64,000 nt of DNA from Wuchereria bancrofti (taxonomy: Eukaryota > Nematoda > Chromadorea > Rhabditida > Onchocercidae), in NCBI GenBank assembly GCA_005281725.1, contig SSBO01000007.1, positions 2,982,402 through 3,046,401 on the forward strand, given 5' to 3'. Below, one piece after another: positions 12,028 to 23,184 of this stretch. The notes under the pieces were generated by a model, which worked only from the letters and a program-made list of their open reading frames with translations, did not search any database and was not told the origin of the DNA. A program made the position numbers and the translations under genes. Numbering within the stretch: the stretch's first letter is position 1; each line of letters begins with the position of its first letter.

Positions 12028-14686
12028 CTATCGATTTTCTTGGTACCTATTATGATGACAGCCTTCTGATGCTGCGTTGCCAATGTTTTCTTTTGTATGA
12101 TCAACAACAATATCTTCATCTGAATCTTCATCACTCAGTTCATTGTTATTTCGTTGTACCTTCGACAATCCACTGAAGAGAAGAAACTGACATATTTTTA
12201 AGTTTGAAAACATCTTGAAATATTAGATTACTACTTTATTATTCAAAAAATGCAAGAATTGATCATGACAAAAACTAAACTTTAGTAAATAGCTATTCAA
12301 AAATTATATACAACGCATTCAATTATTTGTGTTTGGAAAGGTACCCATTCGTTCCGTGCATATCATTATTACTATCTCGCTTATGGACCATTAATGTATC
12401 TTCAGAAGTTCCACTCCAATCAGAGATACGTGAATGTATGCCACGTTGGAGAGTATTCCGTTGGTTTGCTGGTTTCACAGTAATTATCAAATTCTGAGCA
12501 TTTGCCACCATCATATCTGTTACTTGGTCTAAAGTTTTACCTTGTACCTGGAAACAATACATAAAACGCAAAACATAAAAAAAAGGCGATACAAACATTA
12601 CCGAACGACCGTGCAAAAAATCTATAATGAATAGCATTTATTCTATTTTTCATTTTGAAAGAAAAAATATCTCTTAAACACAAAAAACAAACCTCAATAC
12701 CGTTCACCTCAAGTACTTCATCATTAACTGCTAATAAGCCTGTAGATTCAGCCAAACCGCCTTCAACGAGACGACTGATAAAGATGCCCTGTATTTTCAT
12801 CACACCTTGTGGGGTTACTCTTACTGATGTTCCTAAAATTACGATGTATTAAATTTTATACTCCTAAAAGATAAGCAAAGAATGTCTTGAACGGCTTTTA
12901 ATTTACTCCGCCAAACTTATCACTGCTTTAGTCGAAATATTTCAAGACAGAAAAACCTCGAAATGTATCTAAGTTAACTGATTTTATTCGTTTAAAATTG
13001 AACTACTCTAATAAGCACAACCTTAAACGAGTATATTAAAACTATGCTACTACTTCATAAAATGCATCCAATTCGATTATGTAATTCTACCATCTCTAAT
13101 ATAAAATCCCAAGGGACGATCACTGCCATGTTTACAAAGTCGTACTCGACGATGAGCTTCTGGAACAATGTCCACATCTATTATCGCAGATACCTGAAAG
13201 ATATTAATCTGAACTCATTAAAAAGAAGCAGTCAGGAAGCAGTTAGCACAGCTGGAAGTTAAAAACAAAATCTAAGAAATAGAATGAAGTACCATTTGGA
13301 ACACACTGTACACTTTAAAGTTACTTTTCGAAAGCAAATGTATCAGAATGACATAAAACAGAAAGCGAAGGTTAACCTGCCGGAAATCTTCTGGATTTGA
13401 AATATTGTATGTCCTTTTAGGTGTCCTGGAAACTGTCGGTATCAACAGCGACAACCCTTTGCGTCGACGATCAATTGTATCTGTACCGTAGCCATATTTT
13501 TCTTCCCAGGATTCGCCCTTTCGTTGTATTAACAGCCGTAATATTGGACGGGCTGATTCAAAAGATTTTCGAAAATTCTGCATAGAACAATTTTGTGAAA
13601 ACAAATATACCAATAAATGATTAGAATAACGACTATACTTTTTTTCCATTTCAACTAAACAACTTTCATTTTTTCGAAGATGAAAATAGTGTAAACGAAC
13701 TCACTTTCTATCTTTGGTTAAACTTTTAATCATTTAAACAAATTCATGTGGCGGTACTTGTATTGGAAAAGTATAACGAAAAGACAAATTTTCTTAAGTC
13801 AGAAAAATATTTTCTTGTTTACATCGCTCTTAATTATTCCATAAGAAGTAACTTACATCATCATTAGTAATCGGCAAGAGGTCTCCAGAATGGCTTGTAT
13901 AACATACCGTGAAAGGTATACTGTGCAAAGAATGAAGACCTTCAATCAGTGTACGAAATTCTTCATAAGAGGGAGATTTGTTATCTTGAAACTGTACTGA
14001 AAAGCGTCGCCATTCCGAATCAAATTTCGACTTTACCTGGAATGATTGTTTTTAATAAATTAATAAACAGTACATCCATTCTTCTCTTTGTTCATAAACA
14101 GTTAGGGCTTGAGCTGATAGTAGACTTCCACCACAATGGTTCAACACACACTGATGTGAAAAACGATGCCTTCTTTGAAACAAAGAAGTGAAGTAAAGCA
14201 AAAAATAAAATCACTTGTAAAAATGTAGGAAGTACAGCATGTAACGGCTGAAAAATACGAGCAGCACTGTTCCGACCGTTAGACTGCAATAAAGAACTAA
14301 ACTGTAGAATAAAAAAAAAAGAATTACATCAATATACCAATTACTGTCCCATCCATAGTGTTATAAAAAGCAACTCAAAACTGATAATATATGCATGGCA
14401 CAATAAATCTTTTCCTTGAGATCTTTGAGATCAATGATCGTTCGGCACGATGCACGTCACTGGTAGAAGAAGTGGTCTGCATTAAATATCCGGACACTAC
14501 GGTATTTGCTATCTACTGGTAGTTATCAAGATCTTTAGATATTATACTCAATCATTACTCCGCCACCATTTCTCCAAACTTTGCAAAAACCTTAATAGTA
14601 TGACTACTTACACCTGAGCTATATTGTCCGGATGACGGAGAATATGAACCATGACTGGACGGTGGACCGTCTGATTTCCACGACAT
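12028..14686 (-). CDS. par-6: PAR-6 cell-polarity scaffold
   Basis: PAR-6 joins PAR-3, atypical PKC and CDC-42 to set up anterior/apical polarity in embryos and epithelia. Seven exons (minus): 14686-14612, 14036-13857, 13577-13377, 13193-13091, 12832-12693, 12547-12345, 12172-12028; 348 aa. The PB1 domain (about residues 26-110: [54 protein letters not shown]) would bind aPKC. A semi-CRIB ([20 protein letters not shown]) runs into the PDZ domain (about 165-260: [58 protein letters not shown]). The tail is divergent, with an acidic [11 protein letters not shown] stretch. The ATG is 5 nt after the U-rich acceptor ATTTGCAG, a likely spliced-leader site. The poly(A) signal is probably at 11905-11910. 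Identification is certain. Confidence 0.98.
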
Positions 14687-17062
14687 TCAACCCTGCAAAT
14701 AATGAATAATTTTTATCTACCAAACGTCTAACCACACCAATAGTAAAAACGTGGCTCATATATGCTATGCTTACTTCTCTAACACATCTAAAAAACAAAA
14801 CAAAAAATCAAACAAATAAAATCTGAAATCCAAAGATATAAGGTAGAATTAGAATTCAAAAATACCTTCTTATTTGGATTTAAATTTTTTCTAAGCAAGT
14901 AAATGAATGTAGGATGAAACAGCACGGAACTTCCAACCCTTCTCTTTCCGATTTATGGGGAAAACCAGCATTACAGTTACTTCATTTAAATGATTACTTC
15001 ATTTAAAGTTTTTCTTTAGTTGAGGGACATTTCTGTAGAAGACGAAAGGCAAAGTCATCATTGTCAACTATAGTACTCCTAAAAGGGAATCTGCGACAAT
15101 CTCCGAATAGCTACCACCTAAAAATCCATAGTTAAGGAAGAAGCAGTAACTTCTTCCAACGTGCAGAAAAGTGGCGATTATCAAAAGGGTTTGATATTAC
15201 TTATTGTCGAAGTAGCGTAAGCAATAACATATAACGTGCTTAGGTCATCCACCCACATCCGTCCATTCCGTTACTGCTGCATTATCAAAAGTCATTTTAA
15301 AAGTCAAAATGTAATCCTGCAAGTTAACTTGAAATAAAATTGTAATCCTTTCCAAGATATCTCTAGCGCCTCACATAATTCCAAGAATTTATCAGAAAAA
15401 ATACATATTAAGTGTGACAAATCACCTCATATACTACAGATCATAAAATCCAGAAACAAATTCAATGCATGTCAAAAAAAAATCTTCGAACACTCGTTCC
15501 CTATTCCATTACCCGTTCGGCAACAAATACCTTAACTGAATTCATGATAATCAACTACTTCATACCTATTCCCTTCCATCATACAAACAGTAGAGCTGAA
15601 TACTACTGTTAATGTGGTCACAACCAGCAAATTAGCCATGTGTCTATATTCAAATAAACAAACACCGAAACAATGTCGACTGCCATTTTACGAATAACTT
15701 GTATTAGCTATCAATGGAAGTCCTGAATGAAACGCTTAAGTTGCGCTTTACAAATTTCTTGAACAATACATTAAAGAAACGTAACCAATTTGGTTTAAAG
15801 CAACCGTTGTTCAACAAAAATGCTTCCCATTCAAACAAAAATTCTTTTATTTCTCGCTCTTTTCAAAAAAAATCAATTGAAATGATAAGTACCAATGCGG
15901 AAGAAGAGAAGACAATATTAAGAAAAATTCATATTAAATGGTGAACGAAGTTATGAGCAAAGTTAACAACTTCAACAGTTATCAGTGTCATATTACCAAA
16001 ATTTAACAGTTTAATTCCTCGCACCTACGTGAGAGTTTCTACAGCTAAACTTTTAAAATCACACTTTTCCATTAAGATTTAGAAAATCATTAGAAATAGC
16101 TTTGGTGATACAAAAAAAAAAAACTAATTTCAGATTTTCTGGAGTAGAAAATAAGTAGGGTATCAGTGTTAGGAAGTTCTAGCAAACCTCAAAATTTTTT
16201 ATCTCTTACATAAATCGGTATGCACACTAGTACAGCTTCAAATTGTTTTGTTCTACCTTCGTTCAAAAATGTCATGAATACTGACAATCCCACAACTATT
16301 CCCTTAAGGACATGGACGCCATGGCAGTGCCTAAAATCTGACTTCTTTGTCCTATATATCTGGAGTTACAGACTTTAGTAATTCACTTCGAAATTGCCAC
16401 AACATGGAATAATATCAAAAAATAAATGACGTCATAAAAGCACACAAAATGGAAAACAAATAATTTTCTGCAAAAGTTTTTAGGAGAGCTTTGAAAGAGT
16501 ACCTTTTCGATAAACAAAATAAGCTGAAGCTTACAATTAATTATTCTGTTAGCAATCAAAATCAGCACCACGAAAACTTCGAAAAAATAGCAGAATCAAA
16601 CATAACTTGTCTTTATCCTGAGGTAAAAAAGAATGTCTTCAGACGCTACACTACACAACCAACATGAATTAAATAACTGTTTGACAGTTAAAATTTTTAT
16701 AAATACATAATAAATGAAAGATTCAAATACAAAATAATCAAACAAAAGACATCAAATCCAAACAACTTGATTTCGAGTAATAAAAAATTCTTAAAAAAGA
16801 CATATCACGAAAAATAAGCAGTTCTTAACAAATAGTTTTAAATTTTCGACTAGAATAGAGAAAAAAACTGATGACAATGCTCGATAGCCAATGTAAGTTC
16901 TTTTTTTCGATCTGTATTCTAAAAAAACGTTAATATGAAGAGATTATTGTTTAGAAAACAAATTTAAGTATGCAACTTCTGAAAAACTCAAGAATAAAAG
17001 AAAAGTTCCGAAATTTGCGTAAATAGCTGCACCTGAAGCAATAATTCCTTTCATTGTTGTTC
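14687..17062. other. Spacer between par-6 and the RWDD1 homologue
   Basis: AT-rich. An ATG-initiated 76-codon plus-strand frame at 15714-15944 (Lys/Asn/Ser-rich) has no recognisable domain or flanking signals. Nothing else is supported. It should contain the par-6 promoter near 14690-15000 and the 3'UTR of the RWDD1 homologue near 17000. Confidence 0.45.
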
Positions 17063-20000
17063 TCAGTCATTTTCACCGGAATCTAAACCATCAATATCCT
17101 AAATATTTTCGAAATTCAAATGGCTAATACCGAGTAAAAATGTGTGCTTGTTTCCCAAACAGTGCAAGTGAATCCATTAATTATGTACTTATATAACATG
17201 GGTTTCAGTTTCCGTTCCGTTATTAACGTATTATTTTGGATTTACAACAATTACATGCCCTTCAACAAAAAGGTAACGGGGCAACATCTTAAGCTAAACA
17301 TTACAGTAGAAAATTCCCGCGTATGATCTTATAATACAATGCAGCACCCAATGAACGACTTAAATAACTTTCTAAAAAACATTCAAACCCTCATGTAAAG
17401 TTTTTCGAAGGTTTAAGAGCAGAAACTTTCAAAATATATTGAAGAGTGAGAGAAGCAGAAGTTATAAAGGAAACTACGATAAAATGGTATTACCGCATAA
17501 GATATGATGTAAAAAAATAAATCAGTTAAGAAAAATGGTTAAAAGAAGGACCTGGAATAGTGGGAAAAAAGCAGTCTTCGCTGAAGATAAAATGAAACTT
17601 TAAATCCAAGAAAAACATGCCGATTTTTGTATTTTTTATATGTATTTTTCATACACATTGGATTCGGCTCACTAATAGCGATGCTCGCCAAAGTTCTTAC
17701 TAAACAGATTACTTCTACTTTATTAAACTTCCAATCAAACCTGTTTGCGAGTTGCAAGTAAAAATCTTTGCTATAAATTTCATTAAAAAATTTTTAGACT
17801 AAATGTCTAAAAAATCAAACTAAATGTAAGTTATCAATTATTTAAAAAAGAAAAATAAAATCAGTTTTCCTAAAAACAAATAAAAGTTGTTTAGAACAAA
17901 AACAACCTTAAATCAAAGGAATTGAAAAGCAATTAAGACATCAAAGAGAGCATTGTCTAAAAAAATGGATCTCTTTGGTAAAATTTTGTATATGTGCACA
18001 ACATATTTGTATATGATACTTATCAATTGAGTCATCTATTCTTTAAACTAATGTTCTACGGCAGTATTTTGATAAAACCAACCTCGTCGAAAAGTGATTC
18101 ATCGAATTCAATTTCATTGCCTGCCGCTTGCATTAGTGCTACATCGGACAAGTTTAATGTGGAATCACGAAGGAATAACTGTCGACCTGTTAATTTTTTG
18201 GTTCCTTCTACTTCGGGAATCTGAGAAAAGCCATTTTTTGATTTCCCAAATATAAGTAATTCAAGTCGTACATTGAGAGGTCTCAAAATTTTGATAGTTT
18301 GGGTTGAATTAAATTTCATCATAGGTTATTGAAAATTATTATTAAATTTAAATTAGGTTAAGTAGAAGGTCGAACAACGGTTAGCCCAAAAGATTGGATA
18401 GTATAGAAGAACGGAAGGTATGCCTTTTCGAGATAACAGTGAACCATATTAATTGGAAGTCTATCTTCGTGGAAGGGAATTGTGTCCGCTGATATCATTC
18501 TTTATAACTACATACCTAATATACAATAATTTGCTATTAAATAACTGTACATAGTACTGACATCTTTCAAAAACAAGTGGCAACTACGGTTACCAGTCTC
18601 TTCAAAAATTTGAATAATAACAGGCCCTTTTAATTTTCAAGTAATGTAATAAATTTAATACAAATTTTCCTCTCATCAGCATTAAATTTAATAAAATAAT
18701 CTATTAAGCATGTAATGAAAAGGCGCAATAAAAACTACTATGAAATTGTCATTGTAAAAATTTCTTTGTAAATGCATCTCAAAGTTTGTAAAATTTCCTG
18801 CAGTACTTCATGACCGCTTTCAGCATATAATTGTGTAGGACGTGAAATTTTCGAGAAAGAAAATACTATATAAATACAATTTGGGAGTTGCCAATAAAAT
18901 AAAACTGGATCTTCTGATACTTTAAACGGTATTAGGGATGAGGAACGTAAAAGCACAGAAACATTCAAGGTCAGTCGGGAATTGACCGTTGTAATTTTTG
19001 CTATAGACGCATAGCTTAGCAGCAAGGTGCTCCTGTGCAAATAGAAACGTTCCAATTCCCTTCGATAAACTTACTGAATGAATGTTAACAACATTTACAG
19101 ATATATTTACAACCTATATTTTGAAAAATTCTGAAAATTAAAAAAACGCTGCTCAGTTATGCACAGAACTGATCGTTAAAAAGCTTCCCGGGATTCACTT
19201 GAATCCGTTCTCATAGAAAACCCATTGAATTCTCATTGTCCAAGCGAAAGCAGGAATAACCTTTCACCTCCTACCAATTCTGATGAACAGTCTAACAGGT
19301 ATTCCCACTTTTAGGTCGTAGGAATCCATAAAATTGTAATTTTTTAAAGCACAGTAATGTATTTTATACATACTGAAATGTTATGAGTCATTGTTGCTAT
19401 ATGCATTTCATGATCAGTTTTTCAATATGAATAGAAAAAGAAGTGTGAAAAAGCAAACTTCTGAAAAAAAAAAAAAAAACAAGAAAAAAATTTCTAATTC
19501 ATAGAAGTTTTCACTGGAATTCTAATAAAAATTGAAAGGCATCCGTTGAGGCTCAAAGTTCAAAAAAAATTTTACCCATTTCTCTTTCTCTTCGACAGCT
19601 CGTATTTCGACATTGAATTTTTTCTTCCAAGCTGTAAACACTTCCGGTGTTACTCGAGTGCCTGTAAATTGGATAGAACTTCGAGCAAATTTTATAAAAC
19701 ACCACTAAAATCACAAATTCCGTTGCTCGTAAAATGAATCGCATTTACGATCACTTCTGTAATTTCTAAGATAATAAGACTCGATTACCAGTATCAGTAA
19801 ATCATTTTTTTCTCTCACAAACTAATCACTGAGAAACAACAAAGAAGCATTTCAATCAAAGGAAATGAAGATGAACAGAGTAATCGGAGAAAATGAATAA
19901 TAAGTCAGGAAGAAAGACAAGGCGTGAGACATGATACAAAAACCATTGTAGTTGAATCTGATCCAAATTAGTCCAGGTCACAACAGAAATAGTAGTTGAA

Positions 20001-21950
20001 GTATTCGTATTAATAGAGGACGGTGAGAAGAATTAGAGAATGTAGGAATGAGAAGAGGGACCGGGGAAGCATGGTATTCAATGCAATTATCCTTGTCATT
20101 CGTGTCACGTACTGCAGTGGTAGTAGGAGGCGCAGCGAAAACAGCATTAACTACGGCAGCAGTGATTCTCGTTTCCGAACTGGGCGAAATCATTTACTGC
20201 CTTTATACCCTACAGCATCTTAAAAGCATTGCACACTGCACATCAAACATTTAATGCTCCCTGTAATCAGCGAAACATAAAAGGTAGCCAATACAATCAA
20301 CAGATGAACAACAATTCATTACTCTCATTAACTGTAAAGAAACACTAACAGTCGACTGTATAAAATCATATCTATTACATTTTTCTCTGAAAGTAGGAAA
20401 TCGAAGCACGGCCAAATACTACTCTCTTGCTTTTTTTGAAAAGTATTCTTTTAATAACAAGCTTTTTGAAAGTTCACTCATTGAAATAACATGCGTGGGA
20501 ATGATAATCACAGGATTACTTTGAAGAATCCCGAAATATTAAGAAATATGAAAGTTGTACAACTTTGGATTTCTTCAAAATTCCTTCTTTCTTTAAATAT
20601 AAGTCATCCGAAATTTAATGGTTAAATGATTAAATTCTGGACAACAAAGTAATGTCCTATTCTGAAGAGTACAAAAGAGTACAAATCTGACTGATTTCAC
20701 CAGAATGAAGAACTGACCAACGGATTCACTTGAACTGCGTATATCACGCAACAAAATACACTTTAAAAACCTGTTTAAACTGAATAAAATGCCTTTAAAA
20801 TGTAAAAAGAGTAACTTTCTGGTAACATTAATCTTTTGATACTTCCCCTAATCCGGAGAATCCGGAGAATGTATTAAATAAATCAGCTTTAATCTTGTAA
20901 TTTTAGCGTGATAAAATCTAAACAATTAAAATTAACATGTTTTCATAAGTTCTTATATCTATGTTGCGACAATATTAAAATATGATCAAAACCTTCAAGT
21001 TTCTTCCTTGCCTGCGCTTCTCTTTCTTTTACCACTTTCTCCTCTGCTTTTATTTTTTCAGCTTCTAGATCTTCCACTAAATGTCCAATCTCGTCCTATA
21101 AAATACGGATAAAATGTCTTCATTTTCATATGAATTGTTCTGCGTGGTTTAGAGGATGAGTAATTATAAAAGAGATTTGACGATTGACATGCGAGGTATC
21201 GGTCGCTCAAACTTTCACTTTTTTTATTTTTTCTCTGCAACTGGATGAATATTTCATTTTAGACTATTGTAAAAAATAATCCAAAACGTTGAAAAGTAAC
21301 AAAACCTGCAAGGCTGATACGATGGTGAATATCATTGGCATACCGATATTCTCCTGCGCTACATTATGCAGTATCCTTTCCACTCTTTTAATACGTTCAC
21401 TACTGAATGTGCTCTCCAGCCCAAAGACTTGAATTTCTGGAGTAACATCTGGGTAATCAGCTGATAACCGAAGGTTCAATGTCACTTCAAACATAGCAGG
21501 AACTTCTTCTCCCTTAGAATAAAAAACTGCTTAAAAGCAGTGGAAACCAGATATGAAAACTTGGATTTCAGGTTCCTCATTCTAACTAATTAACAAAATA
21601 CGAGACGTCATAAAATTCTGAAAACCTAGGCAGCATCGTAACCAAATATGGCGATTAAGAAATCACAACATTTCACCACAACATTAATTTGAGTAATTTA
21701 AAAAATGTCAATCAGAAATTAATGATTCATTTTTTGGCGAAGTGAAGGATGATATGCAGAATCTATTGAAATAATCCATACAAACGCGTGCAAAATAATT
21801 GTGTGATTTTATGCAAAATGTTACCTGATGAGATTGCAATGATATCCTCACAGCAATATTCGGATACTCGTTGGACGTAACTTCTAATTCATCCGGATAG
21901 ATCACTCCAAGCGCTTCAAGCTCTTCAACCTGCGTTTCTTTTTGACCCAT
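17063..21950 (-). CDS. RWDD1: RWD-domain protein, RWDD1 (DFRP2) homologue
   Basis: In other animals RWDD1 binds and stabilises the translation-linked GTPase DRG2. Six exons (minus): 21950-21825, 21512-21306, 21095-20993, 19661-19576, 18220-18083, 17098-17063; 231 aa, against 243 in human. The RWD domain fills the first ~115 residues: QVEELEALGVIYPDELEV at the start, a YPD turn in LSADYPDVTPEIQVFGL, and the QENIGMPMIFTIVSALQ helix. A Lys/Glu coiled coil follows (EDLEAEKIKAEEKVVKERE), then TPEVFTAWKKKF, the conserved KKLTGRQLFLRD block and an acidic end (ESLFDEDIDGLDSGEND). The 1.35-kb intron 4 holds a long same-strand open frame. TTTTTAAG directly before the ATG could accept a spliced leader. 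Confidence 0.94.
18738..19055 (-). other. Long open frame inside an RWDD1-homologue intron
   Basis: Within intron 4 (18221-19575) an open minus-strand frame of about 105 codons ends at 18738. It has no ATG start; the first codon of the frame is TTG. Its C-terminal half (RPTQLYAESGHEVLQEILQTL) looks protein-like. It could be an alternative exon, a relic or chance. A second frame through the same bases is also open for about 50 codons, which weakens the case. Confidence 0.18.
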
Positions 21951-23184
21951 ATCTTAAAAATGTTAAAATATTACAATAACCCACCTTCCAGTTCTAATGC
22001 GTCGCATTAGCTTTGCTTAATCTATCGAAAATTTTTGGCATATTTTCGTAAAATAATCTAGCAACTTTTGCTTTAAATTCTAAGAGCAAACTTTCGAAGA
22101 AAACTATATTTGTTTCTCCGACTAACCTTTGTTTTACAAAAAGTATAAAAAATGTGATAGTATTGGGATATGAAAGTGGAACCATCACGATTCCACACAT
22201 ACTTTTAAGGTGGGACTATAAAACAGCAGTTATTACGATATAAACTGGACAACAAAGGTGTAAATTGATGGAAGCCCAGAAAGAAGTACTGATAAGAGTG
22301 AACATTTGCAAATGTCCCATGTATGAGCCAATGCTTCCAATAATAATTTAATCAACTGACTTTGGACTACAGGTCTAACCTTTTCCAACCTTTTATTCAT
22401 TATCAACTGCAACATCTGCAAACGATTCCCATGCATTTTCGCATCGCAAATTTTCTGTGATTATATGAGTTAATCGATTTAATGTTTGAACAGATTCTTG
22501 TTTTCATTTACTTGCAGAATTCATGATGGAAGTGATTTCCTCACCACAGAAAGCATTACTTCAAATTATGGAAAGGTAGATTCCAGGATTGGTACACAGT
22601 TTTTTCCATGAGTCTTTACCTTTTCTGTTGTAGACAAGTAAACTTTTCAACTTGAACTGACAAACCGAAGATTCCATAACAAAGATTTCTGGCAAATTTT
22701 ATTTTAAGAGCATTTTTAAAAAATAAATGAACCTAGTAAGAATTATAATCAAATACGTATGTTGTATACAAATAACAACCACACCGGAAGAATGAATACG
22801 GAAACACAGTATAGAAAAATTAAATTTTGCGACAAATTAATGAGGTTTTTATTAGAGTTTAATTCAAATACAAACGAAAGACTAAATCTAAACGTTCTGG
22901 AAGTGATGAGGTAGTCCGCGAAATCCCAGTAATTAACCAAAATTTAAGTCGAAAGAAAAAGTTTCGAATGCGATTTCACTTCTGTTTAGAAATAAATTCT
23001 GAGCAAAATGGTCCTATCATACATTACAATTTCTCCGAACATACAGAAAAGATATTTAAAAAACAGAATATAAAATAGAGTATATTCAAACTAACAAAAT
23101 AAAATATATTTTGCTTAATACTATAAGACACCAAATTTCCAATATCGATGGTCCTATAACTCCTAAAATCAGTTTTTTACTTGG
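21951..23184. other. Spacer between the RWDD1 and M20 genes, with a possible gene fragment
   Basis: The stretch holds short minus-strand frames at 21994-22200 and 22233-22436. The second reads, behind the acceptor-like ATAATCACAG, KICDAKMHGNRLQMLQLIM and then NKRLEKVRPVVQSQLIKLLLEAL, a helical, coding-like segment. It vaguely resembles the helical repeats of Integrator subunit 3, but no further exons follow. On the plus strand, 22518-22575 is a short open segment bounded by plausible splice sites. No gene can be built here. Confidence 0.25.

Noticed and set aside
15714..15944. Plus-strand 76-codon ATG frame
   Set aside because: Lys/Asn/Ser-rich, no domain, no upstream acceptor or poly(A) signal; chance frame in AT-rich DNA is sufficient.
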